Virus record (IMG/VR): IMGVR_UViG_3300021964_000238
Location: 1 to 34,764 of that record
From: a virus
Length of the DNA stretch: 34,764 nt
Reading direction: 5' to 3' (one strand)
This document shows positions 9,818-18,535 of the stretch, piece by piece. The translations under genes were made by a program, and so were the position numbers. Position 1 is the first letter of the stretch. Every line of letters starts with the position of its first letter. The notes under the pieces are model-generated. The model searched no databases, was not told the origin of the DNA, and saw only the letters and a list, made by a program, of their open reading frames with translations.

Positions 9818-12800
9818 ATGGCTATTAAATTTACACAAGCTCAACAAGCTCGTCTTGATGCAGCTAAGAAACAACAGATGGAATTGTTGTCTAGAGATGT
9901 ACAATCTGGACCTCTAATGCCGCTAATTAGCACAGCTACAGAACAAGCAGGTGCGACTACAACCCCATTGCTTGCAGCGAAAGATCAAGGCGCAATGCCT
10001 GAGTCCACTGTATACGAACCTATTAATATTGAAACACCCACTTCAGTAACTCCTACTACCGATTTAAATGTACCTACTGCTAAAAACTTAGAGTTAGAAG
10101 GTGTTGAAGAGAAAACTGGGGATGTTCCTATTATCCAAGAGTTAGCCAAGCTAGGTGGTTTTCTTACTCCTGAAAATCAACAGTACGTTGAAGCCAGTAC
10201 TCTTGCTGGTAAACAAGCTACTCAAGAAGCTATTAATGTAGAACGTGAAAGGCAATCTGCTAGAGCAACTAGATCAACGCCTAACTTAATGGGCGCAGAA
10301 ACAACAAGGGACTTTAGAGAAATACTATCTTCTGAAATCGGAGAAGATGCAGATGGTACTCCTCCTAAATTATTTTCATCAGAAGAAACTGTAGATAATG
10401 TTATCGGTCGTGGAAGGTTAGTTAATAATGCACTTCTTTCTCGTGCTACACCTATTCTTTCTGCTGATCCTAATGCAAACCCATTAGCTGCTAAAGTCCA
10501 AGGTTTTATCGGTAATAATCTCTGGGATGCACAACAACAGACTTTTAAAAGTTCAGTTGGAACTGCAGCCGCTATTAGTTTTTTAGAGTTAGCAAGAGAT
10601 ATTGCTAATAAAAAAGATGATGCTACTGATTTTAGTCAAGCAGAAGTTGATAACGATTCGTTTAGTCCTGATATGGTTAAAGAGCGCATTGCTAAAAAAG
10701 TTATTAATAAATTATTTGATAACCCTAATGTTGGTGCTGAACAAAATCAAAGATTAGACTATGGAGGAGCTGCAGAATTAGTTGACCCTGAAATTATGTC
10801 TGCGCTTGAGCCTCTTTTCTATGAATCATTTGTAGAACAAGGTTTTTTTAAGGTTCAAGACTTAAATGAGTTTGATCCTACTACTGACTTAGTAGAAAAC
10901 CAACTTACACTTTCAGATACTGGACAACAGTTCCTAAATGAAAATCAAATATTGTTAGATGATTTGCAGCCAGATCAGCGAGTTGATGTTAGCTCTTTAC
11001 CAGTGTTTGTAGAAGCATATGGTGGTCGTGAGCGTGAACTCGGTGATAAAGCAAAACCAATCTCTAAGAAAGGTAAGTCATCTCGTAATACAGCGTTTGA
11101 AGACTCTGTTAAATTAAAGCTTGGCTTTATGCCTATGCGTATTGATAAAGATGGCCTTACTTATGCACAAATGATGCTTGAAGACACTCTAACACCAATG
11201 TCAGAATTTGATGGTTCTGCTGGAGTTACTTTCAATCAAAAGCGTTTTGTTTTTAAACAACCATCAAAAGGAGGTTTCTTTTTCTCTGAAGGAGAATTTG
11301 CTAAAACTTTAGGACTTGATTTTTCTAAATGGATGGAAGCAAAAGAAACCGCGCTTAAGCGATATGGCTCTGAAGAAGTTGGTAAAGCTAACGATCAAGC
11401 AGATAAAGTAATGCGTATGCGAGCAAGAGCAATAATGCGAACTATCGAAGATGCTATAAAAAATAAAGACAAAGCATTCTATAATAAATGGATGCATTCA
11501 AGTTCAGTTGGTCGTTACTTTGTTCTCAATACAGTGTTAAATCCGCAGACAGATAAGCTTGCTAGAAGCATGGTTGTAAGTGCTGAGAAACTGTTGGTAG
11601 ACCTAAATAACCCCCTTAAAGGGAGGGATAAACGTCGATTAGATAATTGGAAATATATCATCGGTAAAAATCTTTTAGACCCTGATATTAAAAACAATTA
11701 TAATAAGACTGGTGGGCTTCGCACTGAAGATATGCAATGGAATGCTATTGTTCGTCTTTCAAATGAAGTATTTAATAACCCTAATGGTGACACATACCAA
11801 CAATGGTTACGTACTGGTAGAGAACTTCGTGAAGCGTTTAATTCAAACGACATAAATAAGCTTAAGGCTATTACTCGTGATGGTAATCCTCATGCTAAAG
11901 CTATGAAGAAAAATGGTGAATGGAGTTATAAGATGCAAAGCTATATCGACTTTGCTAACTTTCATGACGCTAAACAAAAACCAAGTGGTCAACCAGCTTA
12001 CTTTGAAATGAGAGCTACAACACAGCATGACGGTAAACAAAACGGTATTGCTATTCAAGCTATGCAATCAGGTAAACAAGAAATGCTAGAATTAGTTGGC
12101 ATGATGTATAATGCAGATAGCGAGAGTGTTATTCCGCAAGGTGATATCCGTGATAGCTTCTTGAAGAAAGCTATTGACTCTACTTCTACTGTTTTTGCTG
12201 AGAATGAAACTAAAATAAAGTTTTGGGATGCAGTATTAGATCAAATTAAAAAGACCAGAGGGCCAGATCGCGCTGAACTTATTAAAGCCTTATCGAAAAC
12301 ACCCCTAATGGAATCTTCTTACGGTAAGCCAAAGGAATTTCATATTGAAACAGCTATCGAGTTTATTCGAAGTGAAGAAGGTCGTTTGCTAATTCAAAAG
12401 GCTACTGCACAAGTACCTGGAATCTCTAATATAGATGATTACTTTGATTACCAAGTTTATAGTGATCTTAATAATCTTATTGGTGAATCACTCAGTCAAA
12501 CTCTTGATCTGAATAAGCAACGTATGTATAAACAAGCAGGTCAGCTATGGGCTATGTTTGGTGCAGACGTTCGTTTAAGAGGTCCACTCGGTACTTATAT
12601 TTATATGGGTACTAATGAACACTTTAAGACAGGTCAAACTATTGAGATACCTACGCCAGAAGGAACAACTAAGTTAGTAGACTTAACTCGTTCAGAATAC
12701 ACTGCGAGTAGTGGTAAACGTAAAACAACTAGACGATATAACTTTGAAACGAATCAGTATGAAGTAACTAACCGTTCTAAGTTTGGTCAGCTTGTAGCTA

Positions 12801-13453
12801 ATCAGCTTCCTGTTCTTACTGTTCAACAAATTGATGCGGCTATCATGGCTCGTACTATTGACGCAGTAAATAAAAGCTTTACTAAAGGTGCAGCTAAAGC
12901 AGGGTTTGAACGTCCTAAGTTTATGATTCCAGTTCATGATGCGATTATTACTAATGCAGATGCAGTCGATGTTTATCATAGAGAAATTAACAACCAATTT
13001 AGAAAAGTAAATCAAGAATATTCTATTTCTAAAGCGGTATATCAAGGGTTGCAAGAGTCTTATAGCAAGTTCAAAAAGATGATTGACGCTAACCCTGGAA
13101 AGGTGGTAGAGCTTAGCTATGATAGTAAGTATAGGGCTGTTCATGACTACCTTGTCGGTATCGAAGATAAGATTAATAAGCGTAGAGGTGAAGTGATAAC
13201 AGCTACAGGCACAGAGCCTGGTGATGTTGCTATCTCTAACTTTGATCAATCAATTCTTAATTTAGCAAGAGAAGGCGGTAATTGGTCACGCGAAGGCGGT
13301 GAAATTTCTTTTAAAAACCTTGGACGTATTGTCGAAAAGATTGAAAAGAAACTTAATCCTATTGCAGCAATTAAAAATAGACACCAACAAATTGAAGCTA
13401 ACAAACCTTTTATCTGGAAAATGCTTTCGGCTATGGGTTATCAGTATAACTAA
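9818..13453 (+). CDS. Probable virion-packaged single-subunit RNA polymerase (N4 vRNAP-like)
   Basis: 1211 aa, start set by AGGAG. In order it has the four signatures of single-subunit RNA polymerases: SSVGRY (T/DxxGR-like, R566); motif A, HDGKQNGIAIQAM with D738; motif B, KALSKTPLMESSYG with K823, K827, Y835, G836; motif C, PVHDAI with D1041. Motif B matches T7 R627/K631/Y639/G640 spacing exactly, with Lys for the Arg. D738-K827 is 89 residues and K827-D1041 is 214, against 94 and 181 in T7. The N-terminal about 450 residues are unrecognised. It lies in the rightward block of giant ejection proteins, not with the replication genes, and the phage has a second T7-like polymerase. In N4 such an enzyme is packaged and injected to read early genes. 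The motifs are seen; the packaging role is inferred. Confidence 0.75.
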   Translation: MAIKFTQAQQARLDAAKKQQMELLSRDVQSGPLMPLISTATEQAGATTTPLLAAKDQGAMPESTVYEPINIETPTSVTPTTDLNVPTAKNLELEGVEEKTGDVPIIQELAKLGGFLTPENQQYVEASTLAGKQATQEAINVERERQSARATRSTPNLMGAETTRDFREILSSEIGEDADGTPPKLFSSEETVDNVIGRGRLVNNALLSRATPILSADPNANPLAAKVQGFIGNNLWDAQQQTFKSSVGTAAAISFLELARDIANKKDDATDFSQAEVDNDSFSPDMVKERIAKKVINKLFDNPNVGAEQNQRLDYGGAAELVDPEIMSALEPLFYESFVEQGFFKVQDLNEFDPTTDLVENQLTLSDTGQQFLNENQILLDDLQPDQRVDVSSLPVFVEAYGGRERELGDKAKPISKKGKSSRNTAFEDSVKLKLGFMPMRIDKDGLTYAQMMLEDTLTPMSEFDGSAGVTFNQKRFVFKQPSKGGFFFSEGEFAKTLGLDFSKWMEAKETALKRYGSEEVGKANDQADKVMRMRARAIMRTIEDAIKNKDKAFYNKWMHSSSVGRYFVLNTVLNPQTDKLARSMVVSAEKLLVDLNNPLKGRDKRRLDNWKYIIGKNLLDPDIKNNYNKTGGLRTEDMQWNAIVRLSNEVFNNPNGDTYQQWLRTGRELREAFNSNDINKLKAITRDGNPHAKAMKKNGEWSYKMQSYIDFANFHDAKQKPSGQPAYFEMRATTQHDGKQNGIAIQAMQSGKQEMLELVGMMYNADSESVIPQGDIRDSFLKKAIDSTSTVFAENETKIKFWDAVLDQIKKTRGPDRAELIKALSKTPLMESSYGKPKEFHIETAIEFIRSEEGRLLIQKATAQVPGISNIDDYFDYQVYSDLNNLIGESLSQTLDLNKQRMYKQAGQLWAMFGADVRLRGPLGTYIYMGTNEHFKTGQTIEIPTPEGTTKLVDLTRSEYTASSGKRKTTRRYNFETNQYEVTNRSKFGQLVANQLPVLTVQQIDAAIMARTIDAVNKSFTKGAAKAGFERPKFMIPVHDAIITNADAVDVYHREINNQFRKVNQEYSISKAVYQGLQESYSKFKKMIDANPGKVVELSYDSKYRAVHDYLVGIEDKINKRRGEVITATGTEPGDVAISNFDQSILNLAREGGNWSREGGEISFKNLGRIVEKIEKKLNPIAAIKNRHQQIEANKPFIWKMLSAMGYQYN
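11609..11627 (+). promoter_or_regulatory. Promoter-like motif inside the polymerase-like gene
   Basis: Reads AACCCCCTTAAAGGGAGGG and shares its core with the motif in front of the large terminase gene at 29151-29167 (one base different across CCCCCTTAWAGGGA). The 3' half resembles the T7 promoter start region TATAGGGA. It also folds as a 4-pair hairpin with a 3-base loop. It lies in coding sequence, as several T7 promoters do. Function unproven. Confidence 0.35.
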
Positions 13454-13462
13454 GAGGATAAT

Positions 13463-13714
13463 ATGAGTGTAAAGAAAAGTTATAACCGACTTGCATTGCA
13501 AGGTCTTGATTTTGATGATATGGAATTTGTCCAGCAATTTAAATTAGATCCTGCAGTTGCATACACACCTAAAATTAATGATGTTATGCTTGAGGATGTT
13601 TACAATAAAAACATTCGTAGTTTTGTAGCAGATGGTATGTCTGAAAATGATGCCAGGCGTGAGGCTGGTAGGCTACGTGCTAAAGCTAAAAAAGAAATTA
13701 CTGAGTTAATGTAA
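13463..13714 (+). CDS. Small protein at the end of the rightward virion operon
   Basis: 83 aa, not recognised. Acidic in the middle, with a basic helical C-terminus (residues about 60-83, rich in Arg and Lys). No Cys, no membrane segment. It starts 9 bases after the polymerase-like gene behind AGAGGA and ends just before the bidirectional terminator, so it is the last gene of this transcript. It may be a virion partner of the polymerase-like protein or a late accessory protein; the sequence does not decide. Confidence 0.6.
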   Translation: MSVKKSYNRLALQGLDFDDMEFVQQFKLDPAVAYTPKINDVMLEDVYNKNIRSFVADGMSENDARREAGRLRAKAKKEITELM

Positions 13715-13724
13715 AAAAAAATAA

Positions 13725-13765
13725 CCCCACAGGGAATCCTATATGGAAACCTTGTGGGGTTTTTT
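13725..13765. terminator. Bidirectional intrinsic terminator between converging operons
   Basis: CCCCACAGGG (13725-13734) pairs with CCTTGTGGGG (13750-13759), ten pairs with one G-T, around a 15-base loop. Six T follow on the plus strand, and nine A precede it (13713-13720 region), giving a U tract for leftward transcripts too. It sits between the last rightward virion gene and the last leftward gene, so it stops both. Confidence 0.92.
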
Positions 13766-13769
13766 ATTT

Positions 13770-15887
13770 CTAGCAAAAGAAATAGTTAGAGTCTTTAACT
13801 CTATTGATTTCTAGCTTGCCTATTGTTGGTTGTTGTCCTTGAAAACCTTTACCAAACTCTATTGTCTCATAAAAGTTTTCTTTGTTGTATACATCTATAA
13901 ATGTATCACGAGTAATGTTCATTAGGTCTTCGGTACGTGTTGCATAACTACTAAATGAGTCATGTACAGCACCAAAATCATCATCCCAATTAGCAATAAC
14001 AAGTGCCATGTGAGATGCATCCATGCTATGTACAAAGTTAGGGCTAATGCCACACATAAAGCCACGTCTATCAGGGATATCAGTCTTCTCTCTAATAACG
14101 TGCTTGAAGCGTATTTCGCCATGTGGAGTATTAAATCCATAGCAATCTACTTTAGCAGGTCTAGTACGATAACACTCATAAATAACAGGGAAGCCTGAAG
14201 GCGTTATCCATTCAATAGCATGTCCACGATCTGTACCGTACATATCCATCCAGTTATTTATTTCTTGGTCAGCTAACTTTTGAAGATACTTCATTGTAGT
14301 TAATGGCCCTGGACAGACTTCTTCGATGGCTTTAATAATTTGACCGCTGAGATCAATACAGTCGTATTCAGATATATTATAGTCGTCTGTAAAGCCATAC
14401 TGATAACAATCAGAGTACATAGACTCAGCCATTTTCTTTTGTCCACAGCTATAAGCACGGGTCATGGCAGCACGTTTAGCAATACCCTTACGGATATGCT
14501 TCATTGGTATGCTACGTTCTTCAAACCATTCAGGCATACGCTCAGTAAGACGCTTAGCTATTTGAACATAGAAGTCATTCTGTATTTCAGTAGGTACAAG
14601 ACCTACTAGACTACCTGTCTTATTGTCTTTAGACATAGCACCAAGATGTTGCCATCCATTGTTAGCACCATCAATAGGTATCGGTAAGTGAGTATAGAAG
14701 TCACCTTTTGCTATGGAATAGTTATACCATTCAATACAACAAGCAAGGAATGAAATCTCTTTTTCGGCTTCTGCAAAGAAGAAACCCATTTCACCAGCCT
14801 CGATAATAGTATCGATGTTTTGCTGTGTCCACATTGCTCTATCTTCAAGGGTCATCTTATCTACTGATATAGTGTCAAGACCTTCTTCCTCAAGGGCAGA
14901 ACGGTAATCTGCTGTTGCCCAATCAGGTATCTCATCAACAGTATAAGATTGATTATAACAACAAGCAGTGTGTACGGCTAACCAGAAACTAGCTGTCTCA
15001 TCAAAGAGTTTACCTTCAGCAAATAAAAGTTGTCCTCGTGCCATATCCGAACCTTGAAAGTTAAAGAATGGTTCTGAGTAATATAGGCGGCCTCGATAAT
15101 CAGCATCAATGTAGAAATAAAAGTCTTTGTTTAACCACTTATCAGCGGTAGCCATTATCTCTTTCACTTCACGATTCTTTGATGCTTGACGTTGATAAAG
15201 CTTATCGTTCTCTTTATCATCATCACCTTTAAACACCTCATTACCAATGAAGTGATCCCAGTTAGCAAGTATAGCCTTGTGTACTGCAGTGTTTACTTGA
15301 TAACGAGTTGACTGTAGCTTATCGATTGCCTTAACAAAAGGCGCATTAAGATACTTAGTGAATAACATCTCTTTAGATTTATCCCAAGTCTTAATAACGC
15401 TCCTTCCGTTATCCTGAAACAAACCTGTAATAGGTGGAATAGCATTTTCAGATATACAGGTAGTTTTGCCAGCAACAATTTCCATTTCACCCCATTTACG
15501 GGTAGCATGAATTGTCACTGGCTTACGGCTTTTCATGTGTCCTACACTAATAGTTAAGTATTCACACATAACAAAGCCTTCAATTACAAGATCACCTACT
15601 CTAATGTGATCTCTAAAGTTTACATTACTACTGTCCCAGCCTTCAACAATATACTTGCCAATAGCCATAGACGCTTGAGTAATAGGTGTTTCACCTTCAA
15701 CTTTACTTCTTTTAAAGCAACGCTGAATATACTTTCTAGCAAAGATAATCATGTCTTCAATTAAAAAGTCAAGCATATCTACACCATCAGTATCAATCAT
15801 ACGCATAAGCTGAAGGTTACGTCTGGGTTTAACCCCAATGTCTTCACTACGAATTCTCTCCAAGAGATATGTCTTTATGTCTTGCAT
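13770..15887 (-). CDS. T7-like single-subunit DNA-directed RNA polymerase (short form)
   Basis: 705 aa from the ATG at 15887, preferred because GGAAAAGAG precedes it; an in-frame ATG at 15908 gives 712 aa but lacks a ribosome site. Signatures in order (numbered from 15887): DYRGRLYY (DxxGR, R267), motif A IDGANNGWQH (D406), motif B KGIAKRAAMTRAYS (K467, K471, Y479), FVHSMDASH, motif C VHDSFS (D643). All catalytic residues are present. It is shorter than T7 RNA polymerase (883 aa), mostly before the DxxGR motif, where T7 has RNA-binding and promoter-contact elements. Lys replaces the Arg of motif B and Ser replaces the Gly after Tyr. Unlike T7, the gene is the last of the leftward operon, opposite to the late genes it should read. 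Confidence 0.95.
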   Translation of the reverse strand: MQDIKTYLLERIRSEDIGVKPRRNLQLMRMIDTDGVDMLDFLIEDMIIFARKYIQRCFKRSKVEGETPITQASMAIGKYIVEGWDSSNVNFRDHIRVGDLVIEGFVMCEYLTISVGHMKSRKPVTIHATRKWGEMEIVAGKTTCISENAIPPITGLFQDNGRSVIKTWDKSKEMLFTKYLNAPFVKAIDKLQSTRYQVNTAVHKAILANWDHFIGNEVFKGDDDKENDKLYQRQASKNREVKEIMATADKWLNKDFYFYIDADYRGRLYYSEPFFNFQGSDMARGQLLFAEGKLFDETASFWLAVHTACCYNQSYTVDEIPDWATADYRSALEEEGLDTISVDKMTLEDRAMWTQQNIDTIIEAGEMGFFFAEAEKEISFLACCIEWYNYSIAKGDFYTHLPIPIDGANNGWQHLGAMSKDNKTGSLVGLVPTEIQNDFYVQIAKRLTERMPEWFEERSIPMKHIRKGIAKRAAMTRAYSCGQKKMAESMYSDCYQYGFTDDYNISEYDCIDLSGQIIKAIEEVCPGPLTTMKYLQKLADQEINNWMDMYGTDRGHAIEWITPSGFPVIYECYRTRPAKVDCYGFNTPHGEIRFKHVIREKTDIPDRRGFMCGISPNFVHSMDASHMALVIANWDDDFGAVHDSFSSYATRTEDLMNITRDTFIDVYNKENFYETIEFGKGFQGQQPTIGKLEINRVKDSNYFFC

Positions 15888-16110
15888 TTGTTTCTCTTTT
15901 CCGAACATCTACGCCCCAAGTCGGGGCAGGTGGGTTGTTAAGTGTATATGTATCACAAGTTAACGGATCATAGTTTGTCTTAACTCCGACTAAAATCTCA
16001 TAAGTTTCGACAGGGAATATTTCTTTTACCTGTTCTAGTTCTTCAGGCTCACATTGAACCCATGCAATATAGTTAGGGTCAACATCTATTGATTTGAAAT
16101 GGACTTGCAT
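15847..16110 (-). CDS. Small acidic hypothetical protein
   Basis: 87 aa, not recognised. The first 40 residues are acidic with a short amphipathic helix; then a Thr/Asn/Pro-rich middle (NNPPAPTWGV) and a polar tail. It overlaps dCMP deaminase by 25 bases and the polymerase start by 41 bases, typical of coupled genes in this operon. The overlap with the polymerase start supports a real gene of fixed end. No membrane segment. Confidence 0.55.
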   Translation of the reverse strand: MQVHFKSIDVDPNYIAWVQCEPEELEQVKEIFPVETYEILVGVKTNYDPLTCDTYTLNNPPAPTWGVDVRKRETNARHKDISLGENS

Positions 16111-16520
16111 AGTCGTATTATACCTTTCTCTTTAAGGAGGCTATATGCTTCCATGTATCGTTCATCTGCTTCATTAATGATAACTTCGCTGATCCCAGAT
16201 TGCAGGATAAGCTTAGTACATTCCATACAAGGCGCGAGCGTAGTGTAGAGTGCGGCATTAGATCCGTTGCCTCCAGTACGAGCCAGCTTACAGATAGCAT
16301 TAGCTTCAGCGTGAATAACATAAGGTAATGTAGCCCCTGTATGAGGATGCTTACACTCATTAGGAAAGCCCGAAGGAGTTCCATTCCAACCCATCGAAAT
16401 AATATTTCCATCTTTAACTATAATCGCTCCAACTTTAGTGTCAGTGTCATAGGACATTTCACTTACTCTTTTAGCAATGTCCATATACATATCATCATAA
16501 CGTATTTGTTTTGCTGTCAT
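16086..16520 (-). CDS. Deoxycytidylate (dCMP) deaminase
   Basis: 144 aa, usual length for the family. Zinc-site motifs are complete: HAE at 70-72, with E72 as the proton shuttle, and PCMEC with C98 and C101. Extra Cys and His at about 56-60 match the second zinc region of phage dCMP deaminases. The enzyme makes dUMP from dCMP for dTTP synthesis and supplies the phage replisome encoded around it. Its ATG overlaps the stop of the 51-aa gene upstream (TAATG). Confidence 0.93.
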   Translation of the reverse strand: MTAKQIRYDDMYMDIAKRVSEMSYDTDTKVGAIIVKDGNIISMGWNGTPSGFPNECKHPHTGATLPYVIHAEANAICKLARTGGNGSNAALYTTLAPCMECTKLILQSGISEVIINEADERYMEAYSLLKEKGIIRLCKSISNQ

Positions 16521-16675
16521 TATTCATAAGCCTGTTCTAATTGTTTTTCGAGTAGCTCTATTTTATTAGCACGCATTATAGCTTGACTACGAAACTTATT
16601 ACGCTCCGCAGTTACTGCTTCTAATAGCCTACGAAGCTCTTGGTTCTCAGTCATGATTTTATTTAGCTCACCCAT
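16520..16675 (-). CDS. Small coiled-coil protein between primase-helicase and dCMP deaminase
   Basis: 51 aa. Almost entirely a charged heptad-like helix rich in Glu, Leu, Arg and Asn (pattern ENQELRRLLEAVTAERNK), so a coiled coil is likely. A good GAGGTGG ribosome site precedes the ATG at 16675. The stop of the primase-helicase overlaps its start and its stop overlaps the dCMP deaminase start, both as TAATG. That double coupling, with no other reading of the 155 bases, makes it a credible gene. Function unknown; a small partner of the replication proteins is possible. Confidence 0.75.
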   Translation of the reverse strand: MGELNKIMTENQELRRLLEAVTAERNKFRSQAIMRANKIELLEKQLEQAYE

Positions 16676-18339
16676 TATACCACCTCAAAATCAATAGCAG
16701 TTTCATCATGGTAAGTTAATCGAGTTGTATCGTGGTTGTACTTGGCATGTCCAGCGGGGCCAGTTCTACCTGTAAACCTACTTTTAAGCACGATGAAATT
16801 AATTGTGTTTCTAATCTCTTCATTGTCGTTAGCCATATCCCTAGCGAATCCGATGATATCAAATGAAATCTGTTTGATTGAACCAGAACCTTTGATGTCA
16901 TCCATGCTAGGCAGTTTGCCTTGCTCGAAGGTCGCACCTCCACCTTGAACTTTACGCAAGTGAGAGATAACTCCAAGCCATATATTGTGCTTCTTAGTAA
17001 GCTTAAGGAGGTCTGACATAACCTTATCAATGGCTTCATTACCAGTGTAACCTTCTGCTCCCTCTGATACAGCAATTGTAATATGGTCAAGAATAAGGTA
17101 CTTGCACCCCATAAGAGCCATATATTCAATCTTATCAATAAGAGACTCATCACCAACCGAACCTTGATGATCGAGTAATACAAGTTGTTCTGTTCCGAAT
17201 ACTGCACGGGATGCTTCCTCCTGTTCTTCAAGAGATACATCACACTCTTGTAGGTTACGTTCTAGTTTCATCTGAATAAACTTTTCTGCAGTATCACCTA
17301 CAGACTCTTCAAGTGAAATCATACCAATTTTATCATCAGTTTTATCGAGAAGGTCTAATACAATCTCTTTAATGACTGTTGATTTACCGCTACCTGTACC
17401 CGAAGTAAACAAAGTAATCTCACCAAAGCGCATACCTTTAGTCTTATCGTTAATACCTGTTAGACAAACAGGATAAGCAACAGACTCAGTAGAGCGTCTA
17501 GCAAGATACTGTTCCCACACAGGGTCATGACCTACTACAATACCAGCAGGACTAAACGGTTGTGCATCCCAGATAGCTCTCATGACACCGTCTTTACCTT
17601 TCTCAAGGTATAGATCACAAGGGTCTTTAGCAGAGCTAGTAGCAATCTTTACTTTATCGATACCAATAATATTAGCGGCTTCTTTAATAGCCTTCTGTCC
17701 TGCTACGTCTTTATCAAAGAACAATACGACTTCTTCGAAAGACCTAATCCATTCCCTTGCTTGCAGCAAGCTTTTAAGGTTACTAGCTGAGGCAACAGAA
17801 ATTGCAGGATAGATTTTATTATAATGATCCAGCGAGGCTTGTGCAACGGACATCGCATCAAACTCACCTTCCGTGATGACGAGGCGTTTGCCTCCCATTC
17901 CAAAGCTTTGACAACCAAAAGGCCAGACATCTTTAAAGTCTCCTACAGTACTAAACTGTTTTGGAAGCTTCCGAGTCTTGTATGCAACAAGATCTTCTGC
18001 TTTATAATAAGGATAATGATAAGCACTGATATTACGTTCACTATCATAGTCAACCCTAATACCATAATGCTCTGCTATTGTTTTAGTAATACCACGTTCT
18101 TGACAGCCACGGGCATCCCCTGTATTAGCTTTAAATACTTCAGGACACCAGACAGATTTAATAGTTGTATTATCGAGAGGCATTTCCTCTTCCTTTCCAA
18201 TTTCTTTTTCATAATGATTACAAACAAAACAATACCCATGACCGTCATCATAGATAGCAAAGCCATCTGATGAAGGACAAGCAGGGCATTTAGTTTTACC
18301 TATTTCTTTACTCTCCGAATAATCTACTTTCTTTAGCAT
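16675..18339 (-). CDS. Bifunctional DNA primase-helicase (T7 gp4 type)
   Basis: 554 aa, close to T7 gp4 (566). Zinc finger CPAC (18-21) and CFVC (37-40); TOPRIM primase core with TEGEFDAM (E157) and FFDKDVAG (D209, D211); linker; then a RecA-like DnaB helicase with Walker A SGTGSGKST (313-321) and Walker B YLILDH (D418), followed by ISHLRK. It makes RNA primers and unwinds DNA 5' to 3' at the fork with the phage DNA polymerase encoded upstream in the same operon. The start overlaps the 75-aa gene by 32 bases. Confidence 0.96.
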   Translation of the reverse strand: MLKKVDYSESKEIGKTKCPACPSSDGFAIYDDGHGYCFVCNHYEKEIGKEEEMPLDNTTIKSVWCPEVFKANTGDARGCQERGITKTIAEHYGIRVDYDSERNISAYHYPYYKAEDLVAYKTRKLPKQFSTVGDFKDVWPFGCQSFGMGGKRLVITEGEFDAMSVAQASLDHYNKIYPAISVASASNLKSLLQAREWIRSFEEVVLFFDKDVAGQKAIKEAANIIGIDKVKIATSSAKDPCDLYLEKGKDGVMRAIWDAQPFSPAGIVVGHDPVWEQYLARRSTESVAYPVCLTGINDKTKGMRFGEITLFTSGTGSGKSTVIKEIVLDLLDKTDDKIGMISLEESVGDTAEKFIQMKLERNLQECDVSLEEQEEASRAVFGTEQLVLLDHQGSVGDESLIDKIEYMALMGCKYLILDHITIAVSEGAEGYTGNEAIDKVMSDLLKLTKKHNIWLGVISHLRKVQGGGATFEQGKLPSMDDIKGSGSIKQISFDIIGFARDMANDNEEIRNTINFIVLKSRFTGRTGPAGHAKYNHDTTRLTYHDETAIDFEVV

Positions 18340-18535
18340 TACGAGCTTCCTTTCGTTTATTTCTTGCTCTTGCTGATTTAACTACTCGCTCAGCCTTTTG
18401 ACGTTTATTATTAAACATATCAATAAGGTCATCATCCCACTCATCTACTTCAGGCTCAACGGATTTACCTTGTATTACCTGTTGTGGTGGAATTTTATTG
18501 TAGTAAGGATTACGTGTACGACTCGACGATTTCAA
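18308..18535 (-). CDS. Small basic hypothetical protein before primase-helicase
   Basis: 75 aa. Acidic middle (EVDEWDDDLIDMF) followed by a strongly basic helical tail rich in Lys, Arg and Ala. Its end overlaps the primase-helicase by 32 bases and its start overlaps the GIY-YIG nuclease gene by 26 bases. The charge split suggests a protein or nucleic-acid adaptor for the replisome, but I recognise no family. Confidence 0.65.
   Translation of the reverse strand: MKSSSRTRNPYYNKIPPQQVIQGKSVEPEVDEWDDDLIDMFNNKRQKAERVVKSARARNKRKEARNAKESRLFGE

Noticed and set aside
12692-13249. 185-codon leftward frame opposite the polymerase-like gene
   Set aside because: Composition is typical of an antisense shadow, it has no start signal, and the opposite strand has conserved polymerase motif C in this part.
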